From NCBI GenBank assembly GCA_002706335.1, contig PAKZ01000043.1, positions 163,338-227,337 of the forward strand: DNA of 64,000 nucleotides, given 5' to 3'. The stretch is from Ahrensia sp. (lineage in GTDB: Bacteria; Pseudomonadota; Alphaproteobacteria; Rhizobiales; Rhizobiaceae). A program made the translations under genes and the position numbers. Of the stretch, positions 33,727 through 41,788 are shown piece by piece. The notes below the pieces were generated by a model. It was not told the DNA's origin, did no database searches, and saw only the letters and a program-made list of their open reading frames with translations. Positions within the stretch are counted from its first letter, which is position 1. Each line of letters starts with the position of its first letter.

Positions 33727-34025
33727 ATCGACCGTTTGACGCTGAACGTCTTTCTGTCCTTGGCCCGGTTCGAACGCGAGGTCACGGCAGAACGCATCCG
33801 CGACAAGATCGCCGCGTCGAACAAGAGGGGCACTGGGTGGCTGGCAATGTGCCACACGGCTACGAGCCGGTTGGGCGCACGCAGAAGATCGTCGAGCAGG
33901 AAGCAAAGACCGCAAGACCCTTGTTCGGCCTTTATCGCGAACACGGATCGGTCAAGGCCGTCAAACGTCACGCGGGCCCGATGGGGGCATCTCCGCTCAC
34001 GGTCCACCTACATCGGATACGATGA
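33727..34025 (+). pseudogene. Serine site-specific recombinase remnant (frameshifted)
   Basis: One frame gives LTLNVFLSLARFEREVTAERIRDKIAASNKRG, the highly conserved end of the catalytic domain of resolvase/invertase-type recombinases. Near 33830 the homology moves to another frame: WVAGNVPHGYE, then KIVEQEAKTARPLFGLYREHGSVKAVKRH, the start of the 'recombinase' domain. The catalytic Ser region and the C-terminal half are missing and a stop (TGA 33721-33723) precedes the fragment. So it is a dead scrap of a recombinase gene of a phage or integrative element. It marks the border between the importer operon and the aromatic genes. Confidence 0.8.
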
Positions 34026-34041
34026 TCGCGACCAGGCTGGA

Positions 34042-34911
34042 TCACAGGTCCAGCAATGCGCGGGCCTCCATAGGCGTCAAAGGGGGGTGTCCGAGGTCTT
34101 CCATCATTCGCCTGGCCTTGGCGACCATCGCAGCGTTTGATGGCGCGAGCGTCTCGGCGTCGAGCCTGACGGCATCCTCCAGGCCGATGCGCACGTGGCC
34201 GCCTGCCAGAAGCGACTGCGCCAGCATGGGAAAGGCAAAACGCCCTGTGGCGAAAGCTGTCCATTTCGCCCCCGGCGGCAATAGTCCGCGCGCATACAGC
34301 ACGGTTTCCGGCCCGGGCGCAAAGCCGTAAGGCACGCCCATGACGATGGAACACAAGGGCGCCTCGGGGAGGCTGCCTTCTTTTTGCAGTGCCTTTAAAA
34401 GCGCAATGTCACCGGAATCGAACAACTCGATTTCCGGGCGCGACCCTGCTGCAAGGATCAGCTCTCCCATACGCCGAACAGAGGATGGTGGATTGATCAC
34501 CACTTCTCCGCCAAATACCATCGTATTCAGGTCCAACGTTGCGATATCCGGTTTGATTTCCTGAATATGACGCACTCGGTCGTCGGGCGGCAAAAGGTTG
34601 GTGCGTGGCCCCGGCAACACAGGGTTGCCATCTGTCGGATGAAAGCGCCCGCCATTCCCGGTCGTGAGGTTGATAATCAAGTCGTCGCTGATATCGCGGA
34701 TTCGGGAGACGACTTCAGCGTAGAGCGCGACCTCCATCGAGGGGAGTTCGGTCGCGGGATCGCGTACATGGATGTGTACGATTGACGCCCCTTCTTCAGC
34801 AGCGGCAAGACAGTCGTCGGCGATCTCTGCTGGCGTAATCGGCAAGGCAGGGTTCAGGGAGCGCGTTGTAAAGTTGCCCAGTACCGCGCAAGTAAGCAGC
34901 CGTTTGCTCAT
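34042..34911 (-). CDS. Beta-keto acid cleavage enzyme (BKACE, DUF849)
   Basis: A 289-residue zinc enzyme of the BKACE family. Family members condense a beta-keto acid with acetyl-CoA and split it to acetoacetate plus a new acyl-CoA; the founder Kce acts on 3-keto-5-aminohexanoate in lysine fermentation. The barrel carries HIHVRD (His46, His48) for zinc, the NLTTGNG block and the C-terminal GGHVRIGLEDAVRL block. The keto acid used here cannot be told. It is monocistronic and divergent from the gentisate genes. An acetoacetyl-CoA synthetase gene at 38919-40907 could use its acetoacetate. Confidence 0.92.
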   Translation of the reverse strand: MSKRLLTCAVLGNFTTRSLNPALPITPAEIADDCLAAAEEGASIVHIHVRDPATELPSMEVALYAEVVSRIRDISDDLIINLTTGNGGRFHPTDGNPVLPGPRTNLLPPDDRVRHIQEIKPDIATLDLNTMVFGGEVVINPPSSVRRMGELILAAGSRPEIELFDSGDIALLKALQKEGSLPEAPLCSIVMGVPYGFAPGPETVLYARGLLPPGAKWTAFATGRFAFPMLAQSLLAGGHVRIGLEDAVRLDAETLAPSNAAMVAKARRMMEDLGHPPLTPMEARALLDL

Positions 34912-35246
34912 GATTTCGTCTCCTTGACTGCATCAGGCTATTCCACGTCCGCCGCGGTATGCATATTGCGATCTGCCTACTCGTCCGCCAGATGAACACG
35001 CTTCCTGTGCTGGCACGTCAAAGTGTCGAACTGAACCCCGGGCAGAAATACGGGAGAACGCTGTGGTCCGAGAAGTCTCGGACTCGAAGGCACTGAAACG
35101 GCCGTCTTCGCGGTTGCCGAGTGCCTGTCTGCCAAGGGTGTCTTGTTTCGCGTTCCTTGACGCAAGCGGGCTCGCCTCGATTATTCACCGGATTCGAAGG
35201 TAGCCGGCTATCCCCGTTGACATTGCAACGCAGAGCTTGACCCTAA
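34912..35246. other. Divergent intergenic region upstream of the gentisate operon
   Basis: About 335 bp between the leftward BKACE gene and the TTGACAG inverted repeat. Short ORFs are not supported. A GAGAC ribosome site for BKACE lies next to 34911. No other structure was found. Confidence 0.5.
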
Positions 35247-35279
35247 TTGACAGCATTATGAAAAATAGCATACTGTCAA
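35247..35279. promoter_or_regulatory. Promoter/operator with inverted TTGACAG arms
   Basis: TTGACAG (35247-35253) is mirrored by CTGTCAA (35273-35279). The left arm also reads as a good -35 box, with CATACT at 35269 as a possible -10 at 16-bp spacing. Related arms occur at 48876-48890 and 54731-54763. It lies 19 bp before the 55-codon ORF that leads the gentisate operon. Confidence 0.7.
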
Positions 35280-35297
35280 ATATCTTGGGAGGATGTC

Positions 35298-35465
35298 ATG
35301 GAGCGATCGGTCGTCGCGGCTGGAAGCGGAATCTCGTCGCTTCGCGCATCGCTCGCACTTGCGATCGACATCTTCATAAGGGGCCAGGAGATGCATGCCC
35401 GTGACGAGGAAGCCGCCGCGATGATGACCAGTTTTGTCCCCCGCGATCCTGCCAATACACGCTGA
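35298..35465 (+). CDS. Small protein of unknown function leading the gentisate operon (55 aa)
   Basis: ATG 35298 to TGA 35465 encodes 55 residues (MERSVVAAGSGISSLRASLA..., ending DPANTR). A GGGAGG site at 35287-35292 with 5-bp spacing gives it the best initiation signal of the operon, just after the promoter-like repeat. It ends 18 bp before the gentisate dioxygenase start. The middle (LRASLALAIDIFIRGQEMHARDEEAAAMM) should form an amphipathic helix; there is no transmembrane stretch. I recognise no family. It could be a small enzyme partner or a leader ORF. Confidence 0.6.
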   Translation: MERSVVAAGSGISSLRASLALAIDIFIRGQEMHARDEEAAAMMTSFVPRDPANTR

Positions 35466-35483
35466 AGCTCGAGGAGAATGCCC

Positions 35484-36560
35484 ATGTCTGCCACAACGCA
35501 ACTGCCCAACGACCTGAAGGCGCAGCGCGACGCGTTCCATGAGGAACTCAAGGCCATGAGCATCACGCCACTATGGCTGAACCTGGCCACGGCAGCTCAG
35601 AACGAGCCGAAAGTGGATGCGGTGCCGCACATTTGGCGCTGGCGAGACATTAAGCCGATGATGCTGCGTGGCGGCGATCTGATCTCCCCTCAGGAAGCTG
35701 AGCGACGTGTGCTTATGCTGATCAATCCCTCTTTCGAGGCCAAGAGCGCGCGAACCGTCGGCATGATCTTCGGCGGAATCCAGTTCCTGATGCCGGGCGA
35801 AATCGCCGACAGCCATCGCCACAGCCCTAATGCTCAACGGTTCATTATTGAGGGCGAGGGTTCTTATACTGCGGTGGAAGGAGAGCGCACGATCATGAAG
35901 AAGGGCGATTTCGTCACGACGCCCGCATGGAGGTGGCACGATCACGGCAATGAATCCGATCAGCCAATGGCCTGGCTGGATGGCCTCGATCTGCCGTTTG
36001 CCAACCTGCTGGATGCCAATTTCTTCGAGGACTACGTGGAAGGTGACGGCCAGATGCAGCCCATATACCGGCAAGAGGGAGACAGCATCCATCGTTGGGG
36101 CCGCGGCATGCGCCCGGCTTGGCAAGAGCCGATCGAACCACGTCAATCCCCGGTTCTGAATTATCGATGGACCGATTGCCGCGATAACCTCCACGCTTTG
36201 CGTGAGGAGGAGGGCAGCCCGTTTGACGGGATCATCATGGCCTATGTGAACCCGCTCAATGGGGGCCCGACGCTCCCGACGATATCCGCCTATCTGCAAC
36301 TCCTGCGCAAGGGTGAGCACACACGGTCGCATCGCCATACTTCAAGCACGATTTATCATGTCGCCGAAGGCGGCGGGGGTACGCTTGTCGGCGACACAGA
36401 GTATCTCTGGGAAGAAGGCGACACCTTCGTCATTCCCTCTTGGGTCGAGCACGAGCACTGGAGCGACGGCGGCGAAGCCGTCCTCTTCTCCTATACGGAT
36501 CGGCCGATTTTGAATGCGTTCGGCTTCTATCGTGAAGCCGCCGGCGATCGGAGGGCATGA
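35484..36560 (+). CDS. Gentisate 1,2-dioxygenase (bicupin)
   Basis: A 358-residue non-heme iron dioxygenase that opens gentisate (2,5-dihydroxybenzoate) to maleylpyruvate. The first cupin has HRHSPNAQRFIIEGEG (His111, His113) and WHDHGNE (His152) for Fe(II); the second cupin has HRHTSSTIYHVAEGGG. The N-terminal W-R-W-R-D-I-K-P-M-M-L-R-G-G segment and WLDGLDLPF are typical of the gentisate group, though salicylate and 1-hydroxy-2-naphthoate dioxygenases are close relatives. ATG 35484 has GAGGAG 7 bp before it; ATG 35478 is too close to that site. It is followed 4 bp later by a flavin hydroxylase, which may make its substrate. Confidence 0.9.
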   Translation: MSATTQLPNDLKAQRDAFHEELKAMSITPLWLNLATAAQNEPKVDAVPHIWRWRDIKPMMLRGGDLISPQEAERRVLMLINPSFEAKSARTVGMIFGGIQFLMPGEIADSHRHSPNAQRFIIEGEGSYTAVEGERTIMKKGDFVTTPAWRWHDHGNESDQPMAWLDGLDLPFANLLDANFFEDYVEGDGQMQPIYRQEGDSIHRWGRGMRPAWQEPIEPRQSPVLNYRWTDCRDNLHALREEEGSPFDGIIMAYVNPLNGGPTLPTISAYLQLLRKGEHTRSHRHTSSTIYHVAEGGGGTLVGDTEYLWEEGDTFVIPSWVEHEHWSDGGEAVLFSYTDRPILNAFGFYREAAGDRRA

Positions 36561-36564
36561 ACCG

Positions 36565-38196
36565 GTGTCAAACGTGCAAACGGATGAAATTCATACGGCG
36601 GTCGTGATCGTCGGCGGCGGTCCCGTGGGCTTGTGTCTGGCAAACGAGCTTGGCTATCAGGGTGTCGACTACATCCTGCTCGAGCAGGGCGAGGGCAGGG
36701 TCTATTTCCCAGCGGGAGAGAATTTCTTCTCACGCACGATGGAGCATCTGCGTCGCTGGGGCATTGCAGACGATTTCCGTCGCGGGAATGAGTTTCCGTC
36801 GGAAATGCCGCGCAACATTGGATTCTGTACGCATATTGGCGGTAAACCCCTTGCGTTTTTTAGTGGCACTTCGAACGCGGGGGCGCCCAGGGAAGATCCT
36901 TATTCCCCGGAAGGTGGCTTCTTCTATCCGAAAAAGGGTTTCGATCCCGCGCTCAGGCAGGCAGCTGAGGCAAAAGGGGGTGATCTTCGTTATCGGACCC
37001 GGCTCTTGTCGTTTAGCGAGGACGAAGTGACCGGAACAATAACCTGTGTCGTCGAGGACGCCAGCAAGGGGCAGTACCAGATACGGTGCCGCTGGTTGGC
37101 TGGCTGCGACGGCGCCCGAAGCGGTGTGCGCAAAGCGCTCGATATTCACTATAACGGTACGTTCGGCGACGGTTTCAATTTCGCCGTCTATCTGAAATGC
37201 CCGGGTCTGGGAAACATCCTTAACGAGATGTTCGAGCATCCTATGGCCCAGGTCCACACGCTGTTCGACGAGCGCCGCGCCTATCTGACATCCGTGGACG
37301 GACGGGATGAATGGCGTTTGTCCATCTATACCGAGAAAATAGATGATCAGGTGCCTGAAGATGTGGTGCGCTCGGTCATCGGCGACGATCTAGCATTCGA
37401 AGTACTGCAGGCTCAGCCTTGGGCGGGTCACCGTGTCGTCGCAGAGCATTACCGGAAGGGACGGGTGTTCCTTGCCGGCGATGCGGTGCATCTGCGCTGG
37501 CCCAAGGGTGGATTTGGTGCGAACACCGGTATCGGCGATGCAGTCGATCTGGGCTGGAAAATCGCCGCGGTCGAGAACGGCTGGGCGCCGGTGAGGCTCT
37601 TGGACACCTATGAAACCGAACGCCGACCGATCGCCATCCGCAACACCAATGAGGCAGCCAACAACCGGGTGCTCGACCATATGATTCAACCCGACCCGGT
37701 GCTTGACGAGGACACGCCGGCAGGCGAGGCCGCCCGCCTGTCCATGAACGAGCGGCTTTTTGCGCTGCGGCTGCGGGAATTTGTGACGCCGGGCATCCAA
37801 CTCGGCTACCGCTACAGGAACTCGCCGATCATAGTGCCCGACGGCACGCTGGAAGGACCGGACGATCACATGGTCTATATCCCGACAACGCGGCCCGGCG
37901 CCCGCGCTCCTCACGTGGACCTCGGCGGTGGGACATCCATCCTCGACGATTTCGGTTCGGGCTATACGTTGGTTGTCACAGATCCTGAGATTGAAACAGA
38001 ATCCTTTTTGGAAGCCGGGCGAACCTTGGGCATTCCGGTGACTGAGAAGCGGTTCGCCGATGACTCCGTGCGTCGAGGCTATGAGATCGCCCTTGTCCTG
38101 GTTCGCCCGGATGGACACGTATGCTGGCGAGGTGAAGCGCCGCCGGAAGATGCTGATGCGGTTTGGGAAGTTGTTTCCGGCAGGAGGCTTCAATAG
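36565..38196 (+). CDS. FAD-dependent aromatic hydroxylase (MhpA/PheA-like)
   Basis: A 543-residue class A flavoprotein monooxygenase that uses NAD(P)H and oxygen to hydroxylate a phenolic acid. It has VVIVGGGPVG (residues 13-22), the DG motif AGCDGARSGVRKAL, and VFLAGDAVHLRWPKGGFGANTGIGDAVDLGWKI with the second FAD contact. A thioredoxin-like C-terminal domain ends with VRPDGHVCWRG. GTG 36565 has GGAGGG 9 bp upstream. Located 4 bp after gentisate dioxygenase, it probably supplies gentisate, for example from 3-hydroxybenzoate or salicylate, but the substrate is inference. Transcription likely ends at the hairpin near 38227. Confidence 0.9.
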   Translation: MSNVQTDEIHTAVVIVGGGPVGLCLANELGYQGVDYILLEQGEGRVYFPAGENFFSRTMEHLRRWGIADDFRRGNEFPSEMPRNIGFCTHIGGKPLAFFSGTSNAGAPREDPYSPEGGFFYPKKGFDPALRQAAEAKGGDLRYRTRLLSFSEDEVTGTITCVVEDASKGQYQIRCRWLAGCDGARSGVRKALDIHYNGTFGDGFNFAVYLKCPGLGNILNEMFEHPMAQVHTLFDERRAYLTSVDGRDEWRLSIYTEKIDDQVPEDVVRSVIGDDLAFEVLQAQPWAGHRVVAEHYRKGRVFLAGDAVHLRWPKGGFGANTGIGDAVDLGWKIAAVENGWAPVRLLDTYETERRPIAIRNTNEAANNRVLDHMIQPDPVLDEDTPAGEAARLSMNERLFALRLREFVTPGIQLGYRYRNSPIIVPDGTLEGPDDHMVYIPTTRPGARAPHVDLGGGTSILDDFGSGYTLVVTDPEIETESFLEAGRTLGIPVTEKRFADDSVRRGYEIALVLVRPDGHVCWRGEAPPEDADAVWEVVSGRRLQ

Positions 38197-38226
38197 CTGA
38201 AGAGATTAGGTCTGTCGTAGCAGACG

Positions 38227-38244
38227 AAGGGGGAGCCCCTTTTC
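38227..38244 (+). terminator. Short terminator-like hairpin after the hydroxylase gene
   Basis: AAGGGG-GAG-CCCCTT followed by TTTC, preceded by a 5-bp stem GTCTG/CAGAC. It lies between convergent genes (hydroxylase and MarR), so it could serve either strand. It is weak by stem length. Confidence 0.4.
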
Positions 38245-38280
38245 TCACGCTGGAAGTCTGGCAATACTTGCTTCTGTCGC

Positions 38281-38745
38281 TTAGCCGTCGTCCATAGTGT
38301 CGGCTGATCGCGCGACCTTGCTCGCGTGGTTGTCAAGCACGCGCAATATTCGCAGAAACTCGCTTTTCTCAGGCTCACTCAAGGGTGCAAGCACAGTATC
38401 AGACACTTGCTGCACCCGCGGGCCGATTTCTTCCAGCAGCTCTGAACCTTTCACCGTAATTTGCAGCTCTTTGGTCCGCTTATCCAGGCTGCCTTCCGTC
38501 CTGACGATAAGCCCTTTTTGCTCGAGGCGTCCGATTACGTGGCCAATGGTAGTTCGGTCAAAGCGGATGGCTTCCGCTAATCGAGTGGCATCAATTCCCG
38601 GTTTGTCGCGGATCGCAAGCAAGGACGCGAACTGAACGGCCGTGATGTCACAATCGGAATTCACGGCGCTGAATGTTGCTGTCGCAATTTGATGCATGCG
38701 CCGAAGCAGGTACCCTGGCTGAACATACATGTCTTTTGCTCTCAC
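38281..38745 (-). CDS. MarR family transcriptional regulator
   Basis: A 154-residue winged-helix repressor. The DNA-reading part is GIDATRLAEAIRFDRTTIGHVIGRLEQKGLIVRTEGSLDKRTKELQITVKGSELL. Family members respond to aromatic acids or their CoA esters. The start is GTG 38745 with GAGGG 7 bp upstream. It is convergent with the gentisate dioxygenase/hydroxylase operon and is its most likely regulator. A half-site resembling the gentisate promoter arms (TGTACTGTCGAA on its own strand, 38798-38812) lies upstream of it. Confidence 0.92.
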   Translation of the reverse strand: MRAKDMYVQPGYLLRRMHQIATATFSAVNSDCDITAVQFASLLAIRDKPGIDATRLAEAIRFDRTTIGHVIGRLEQKGLIVRTEGSLDKRTKELQITVKGSELLEEIGPRVQQVSDTVLAPLSEPEKSEFLRILRVLDNHASKVARSADTMDDG

Positions 38746-38797
38746 TGCTTTTCCCTCATCCCGGTTCGTTCACCCTTCTATATACCGAAAAAACAAA

Positions 38798-38812
38798 TTC
38801 GACAGTACACTG
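38798..38812. promoter_or_regulatory. Possible MarR autoregulatory half-site
   Basis: TTCGACAGTACACTG upstream of the MarR gene shares GACAGTA with the inverted repeat at the gentisate promoter (TTTGACAGTATGC on the minus strand there) and contains CAGT-AC-ACTG. This suggests one regulator at both places, with modest evidence. Confidence 0.35.
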
Positions 38813-38918
38813 CGTGATGGGCGATCGCATGTGAGGCCATTACCGGGCTCGCCTGGGAAACCTGCATGGGACAATAGAGGCCGTGCCGAAGGATATGAGC
38901 GCCTTGCTCTGGCGTATC

Positions 38919-40907
38919 TCAGCCGCGGCGACTCGCGGCAAAATCGGCGAACCAATCGAGCGCACCCGGATTCTTCATCGCATCTTTCGACGCAACTTCT
39001 TCCATAGGCAACCCCAACAACAGCTTGCGTACCGGCACTTCCATCTTCTTGCCGGTCAGGGTTGTCGGAATCTCCGGCGCTTCGACAATCACGTCCGGAA
39101 TGTGGCGCGGGCTGCGTTCGGTGCGTAGACGGCGCGCAATCTCTTTTTGCAACTCGTCGGTCAAGGCCTGACCTTCGGCCATCTGCACGAACATCGGCAT
39201 GTAGAAAGTGCCGCCTTGCTCCTCGATGCAGATGATCAGGCTGTCGGCGATCTCCGGGAAGGTTTCGATCGTGCGATATATTTCGGCCGATCCGATGCGA
39301 ACACCGTGTCGGTTCAGAGTCGCATCCGACCGGCCCAGCACGTAGGCCCCGCCATGTTCATTGAATCGAACCCTGTCGCCGTGCCGCCAAATACCGGGAT
39401 ACATGTCAAAATAGCTGTCGGTGTAGCGGGCAAAATCAGTGTCGCCCCAGAAATAGAGTGGCATCGACGGCATCGGTGTGCGGATCACCAACTCTCCAAC
39501 CTCGCCCACCACCGGCTGCCCATCCGCATCAAAAGCGCAGGCGTCGCAGCCCAGCGCGGGGGCTTGTATTTCCCCGGCGCGCGTAGGCAGGATTGATGAG
39601 CCCGCCAGAATGCCCGAACAAATCTCGGTTCCACCCGATTGCGTGGTGACGTAGCAATCCTTCTTAACGGCCTCATGGACCCATGCCATGATTTCGGGGG
39701 TAGAAGGCGAACCGGTCATGAAAATGGATTTCAAGGTACTGAGGTCGAATTCTTGTGCTGGCCGAATCCCGTTCGCACGCACGATTCCCATGAAGCCGGG
39801 CGAAACGCCGAAGTTTGTGACCCCTGTCTTCTCGATGATCCGCCAGAGTTCACGGGCATCCGGCCATGCTGGATGTCCGTCGTAAAGCGTGACCTTGCCG
39901 CCCAGCATGGGGCCGGTCATTAAAGTATTCCAGACCATCCAACCGGTTGTTGAATAGCAGAAAAACGTGCTGTCCGCATCCATGTCGAGGTGGAACGCAC
40001 CCGACTTCAGCTCTTCCAGAATGATGCCATGGTGCCCGTGCACAATCGGTTTCGGCAAGCCGGTGGTTCCCGACGAGAACAGTGTCCAAAGCGGGTGATC
40101 GGAGGCCACGCGAGTATAGGTGAAGTCGCCGGGCGCGATATCGGGCCCGTCGAGCAGGTCGTTCCAACCGTGGGTCGTGCCTGCAAAGTCGGGCTTTCCG
40201 GCATCCGGCAAATAATCGAGCATCACCAGGTGTTTCGCCGTCGGCAGAGCGCTCAGGATCTGGGTCAGGTCATCGGAGCGGTCGAAATCCTTGCCCCCAT
40301 ATCGATAGCCGTTGACAGCGAAAATAACTGTCGGCTCGATCTGGCCAAACCTGTCGATCACTGTCTGTGGTCCGAATTCGGGCGCGGCGGCTGCCCATGT
40401 CGCGCCGATGGCGGTCGAAGCGAGCATGGCAATAACGGTTTCCGGAATGTTCGGCATATAGGCGACGATACGGTCACCGGGCTTTATGCCCATCGCGCGA
40501 AGCCGGGTTGCCAATTTGCGCACTGTCGTACCCATCTCGGCGCGGGTCATCGAGGCCAGCGGGCGCAGTTCGGAACAATGGTGGAGAAACAGCGCTTCGG
40601 GATCGCCCAGCACTTCATGCTTGAGGACATTCTCGGCGAAATTCAACTTCGTACCGGTGAACCAACGGGTGCGAGGCATCGGGTCATCGGTCATGACCTG
40701 CTGCACATCGCCTTCCATTATGACGCCGAAATAATCGCGCAGGGACAACCAGAACGTCGCCGGATCGGTAACGGACCATTCCCACAAAGCCTGATAGTCG
40801 TGGAAATCATGCCCAAGCTGGTTCAGCCACCGCATGAAGCGAGAGATATTCGCTCCTTCTATCCGTTCGGGGCTGGCCTGCCAAAGAAGATCGCCTTCGT
40901 GAATCAT
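38919..40907 (-). CDS. aacS: Acetoacetyl-CoA synthetase (acetoacetate-CoA ligase)
   Basis: A 662-residue AMP-forming ligase that activates acetoacetate to acetoacetyl-CoA. The N-terminal cap (LLWQASPERIEGANISRFMRWL) and FAENVL match the acetoacetyl-CoA synthetase group rather than acetyl-CoA synthetase. The P-loop reads LFSSGTTGLPKPIVHGH, the adenylate motif is TQSGGTE, and the hinge/late region has HGDRVRFNEHGGAYVLGRSDATLNRHGVRIGSAEIY. The C-terminal Lys-containing TLTGKKMEVPVRKLL is intact. ATG 40907 has GAGGAC 5 bp upstream. It could draw in acetoacetate from the BKACE enzyme or from ring cleavage. Confidence 0.93.
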   Translation of the reverse strand: MIHEGDLLWQASPERIEGANISRFMRWLNQLGHDFHDYQALWEWSVTDPATFWLSLRDYFGVIMEGDVQQVMTDDPMPRTRWFTGTKLNFAENVLKHEVLGDPEALFLHHCSELRPLASMTRAEMGTTVRKLATRLRAMGIKPGDRIVAYMPNIPETVIAMLASTAIGATWAAAAPEFGPQTVIDRFGQIEPTVIFAVNGYRYGGKDFDRSDDLTQILSALPTAKHLVMLDYLPDAGKPDFAGTTHGWNDLLDGPDIAPGDFTYTRVASDHPLWTLFSSGTTGLPKPIVHGHHGIILEELKSGAFHLDMDADSTFFCYSTTGWMVWNTLMTGPMLGGKVTLYDGHPAWPDARELWRIIEKTGVTNFGVSPGFMGIVRANGIRPAQEFDLSTLKSIFMTGSPSTPEIMAWVHEAVKKDCYVTTQSGGTEICSGILAGSSILPTRAGEIQAPALGCDACAFDADGQPVVGEVGELVIRTPMPSMPLYFWGDTDFARYTDSYFDMYPGIWRHGDRVRFNEHGGAYVLGRSDATLNRHGVRIGSAEIYRTIETFPEIADSLIICIEEQGGTFYMPMFVQMAEGQALTDELQKEIARRLRTERSPRHIPDVIVEAPEIPTTLTGKKMEVPVRKLLLGLPMEEVASKDAMKNPGALDWFADFAASRRG

Positions 40908-41204
40908 GTCGGTCCTCGATTGAAATGGGTGTTGTCGGGAATTCAGCGAGTGACGGCTGCGCGACAAGAATGCTCGTTCCCGGGGATGCTGTAGGATATC
41001 GCGGCTTCGCGGGCAACGTCATGATAATAAAGGAAATTCGCGAACTGAATAGCAAAATTCCCGATTATTCTCGTTATGCGGGTTGCCAGCAATCGACGGC
41101 AAACTTCAAAGTGTCGAATGGAGATCCTCTTGCTGTGTGGTTACCTGCGCGGATTGCTTTCGTCGGTGCCGAACGGTTCGGATTTCGGTGAGCCAAGCCT
41201 TACA
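40908..41204. other. Upstream region of aacS
   Basis: 297 bp between aacS and the Lrp gene, both leftward. It should hold the aacS promoter. No palindrome or terminator stands out; short ORFs are not supported. Confidence 0.45.
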
Positions 41205-41666
41205 CTAGGCGGTCCTTGCAAGGCCTGATTTCACCCGACGCAACGGGATAGACGACTCTATTGAGGCGACTCCCCGCACTTTGGTGAGGCGACCCACGAG
41301 AAAGCGTTCGAATTCCTGAAGATCCACGGTCACGATGCGTAACAGGTAGTCGCGGTTGCCTGTCATCAGCCAACAATCCACGACTTCCGGAAATTTCTCA
41401 ATCGACGTTTCGAAGGCATCAAGCGCGTCATCGACCTGTTTGTCGAGTTTCACTGAAACGAAGACGGACACACCAAAACCCAGTTCGGCTTCGTCGATCA
41501 AAGCGGCGTAGCCCCTGATTACCCCGGCGTCCTCGAGGCGCCGAACGCGCCGCGCAACGGGCGTCGGGCTGAGACCGACTGCCTCGCTCAACTCTAGCGT
41601 TGTGATCCGCCCGTTACGGCTGAGCTCTTGGATAATTCGTCTATCAGGATCATCAAGAGTAGGCAT
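41205..41666 (-). CDS. Lrp/AsnC family transcriptional regulator
   Basis: A 153-residue Lrp-type regulator with an N-terminal HTH (DDPDRRIIQELSRNGRITTLELSEAVGLSPTPVARRVRRLEDAGVI) and a C-terminal RAM ligand domain (LMTGNRDYLLRIVTVDLQEFERFL). It is divergent from the 2-oxoacid dehydrogenase E1-like gene across a 122-bp region, the same arrangement as mdeR and mdeB of Pseudomonas putida, where an Lrp protein controls methionine breakdown. It probably senses an amino acid and controls that gene. Confidence 0.92.
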   Translation of the reverse strand: MPTLDDPDRRIIQELSRNGRITTLELSEAVGLSPTPVARRVRRLEDAGVIRGYAALIDEAELGFGVSVFVSVKLDKQVDDALDAFETSIEKFPEVVDCWLMTGNRDYLLRIVTVDLQEFERFLVGRLTKVRGVASIESSIPLRRVKSGLARTA

Positions 41667-41788
41667 TTACACATCTCGGATCGAAAAAATTGGTGAAAGT
41701 AATTAAATAACTCGCAGAAAGCAGCGTATGAAGCAAGGTTTCGCTCTTGTGACGCGGCTATCCTCCTGGGAAACGCGGAGAGGAAAAG

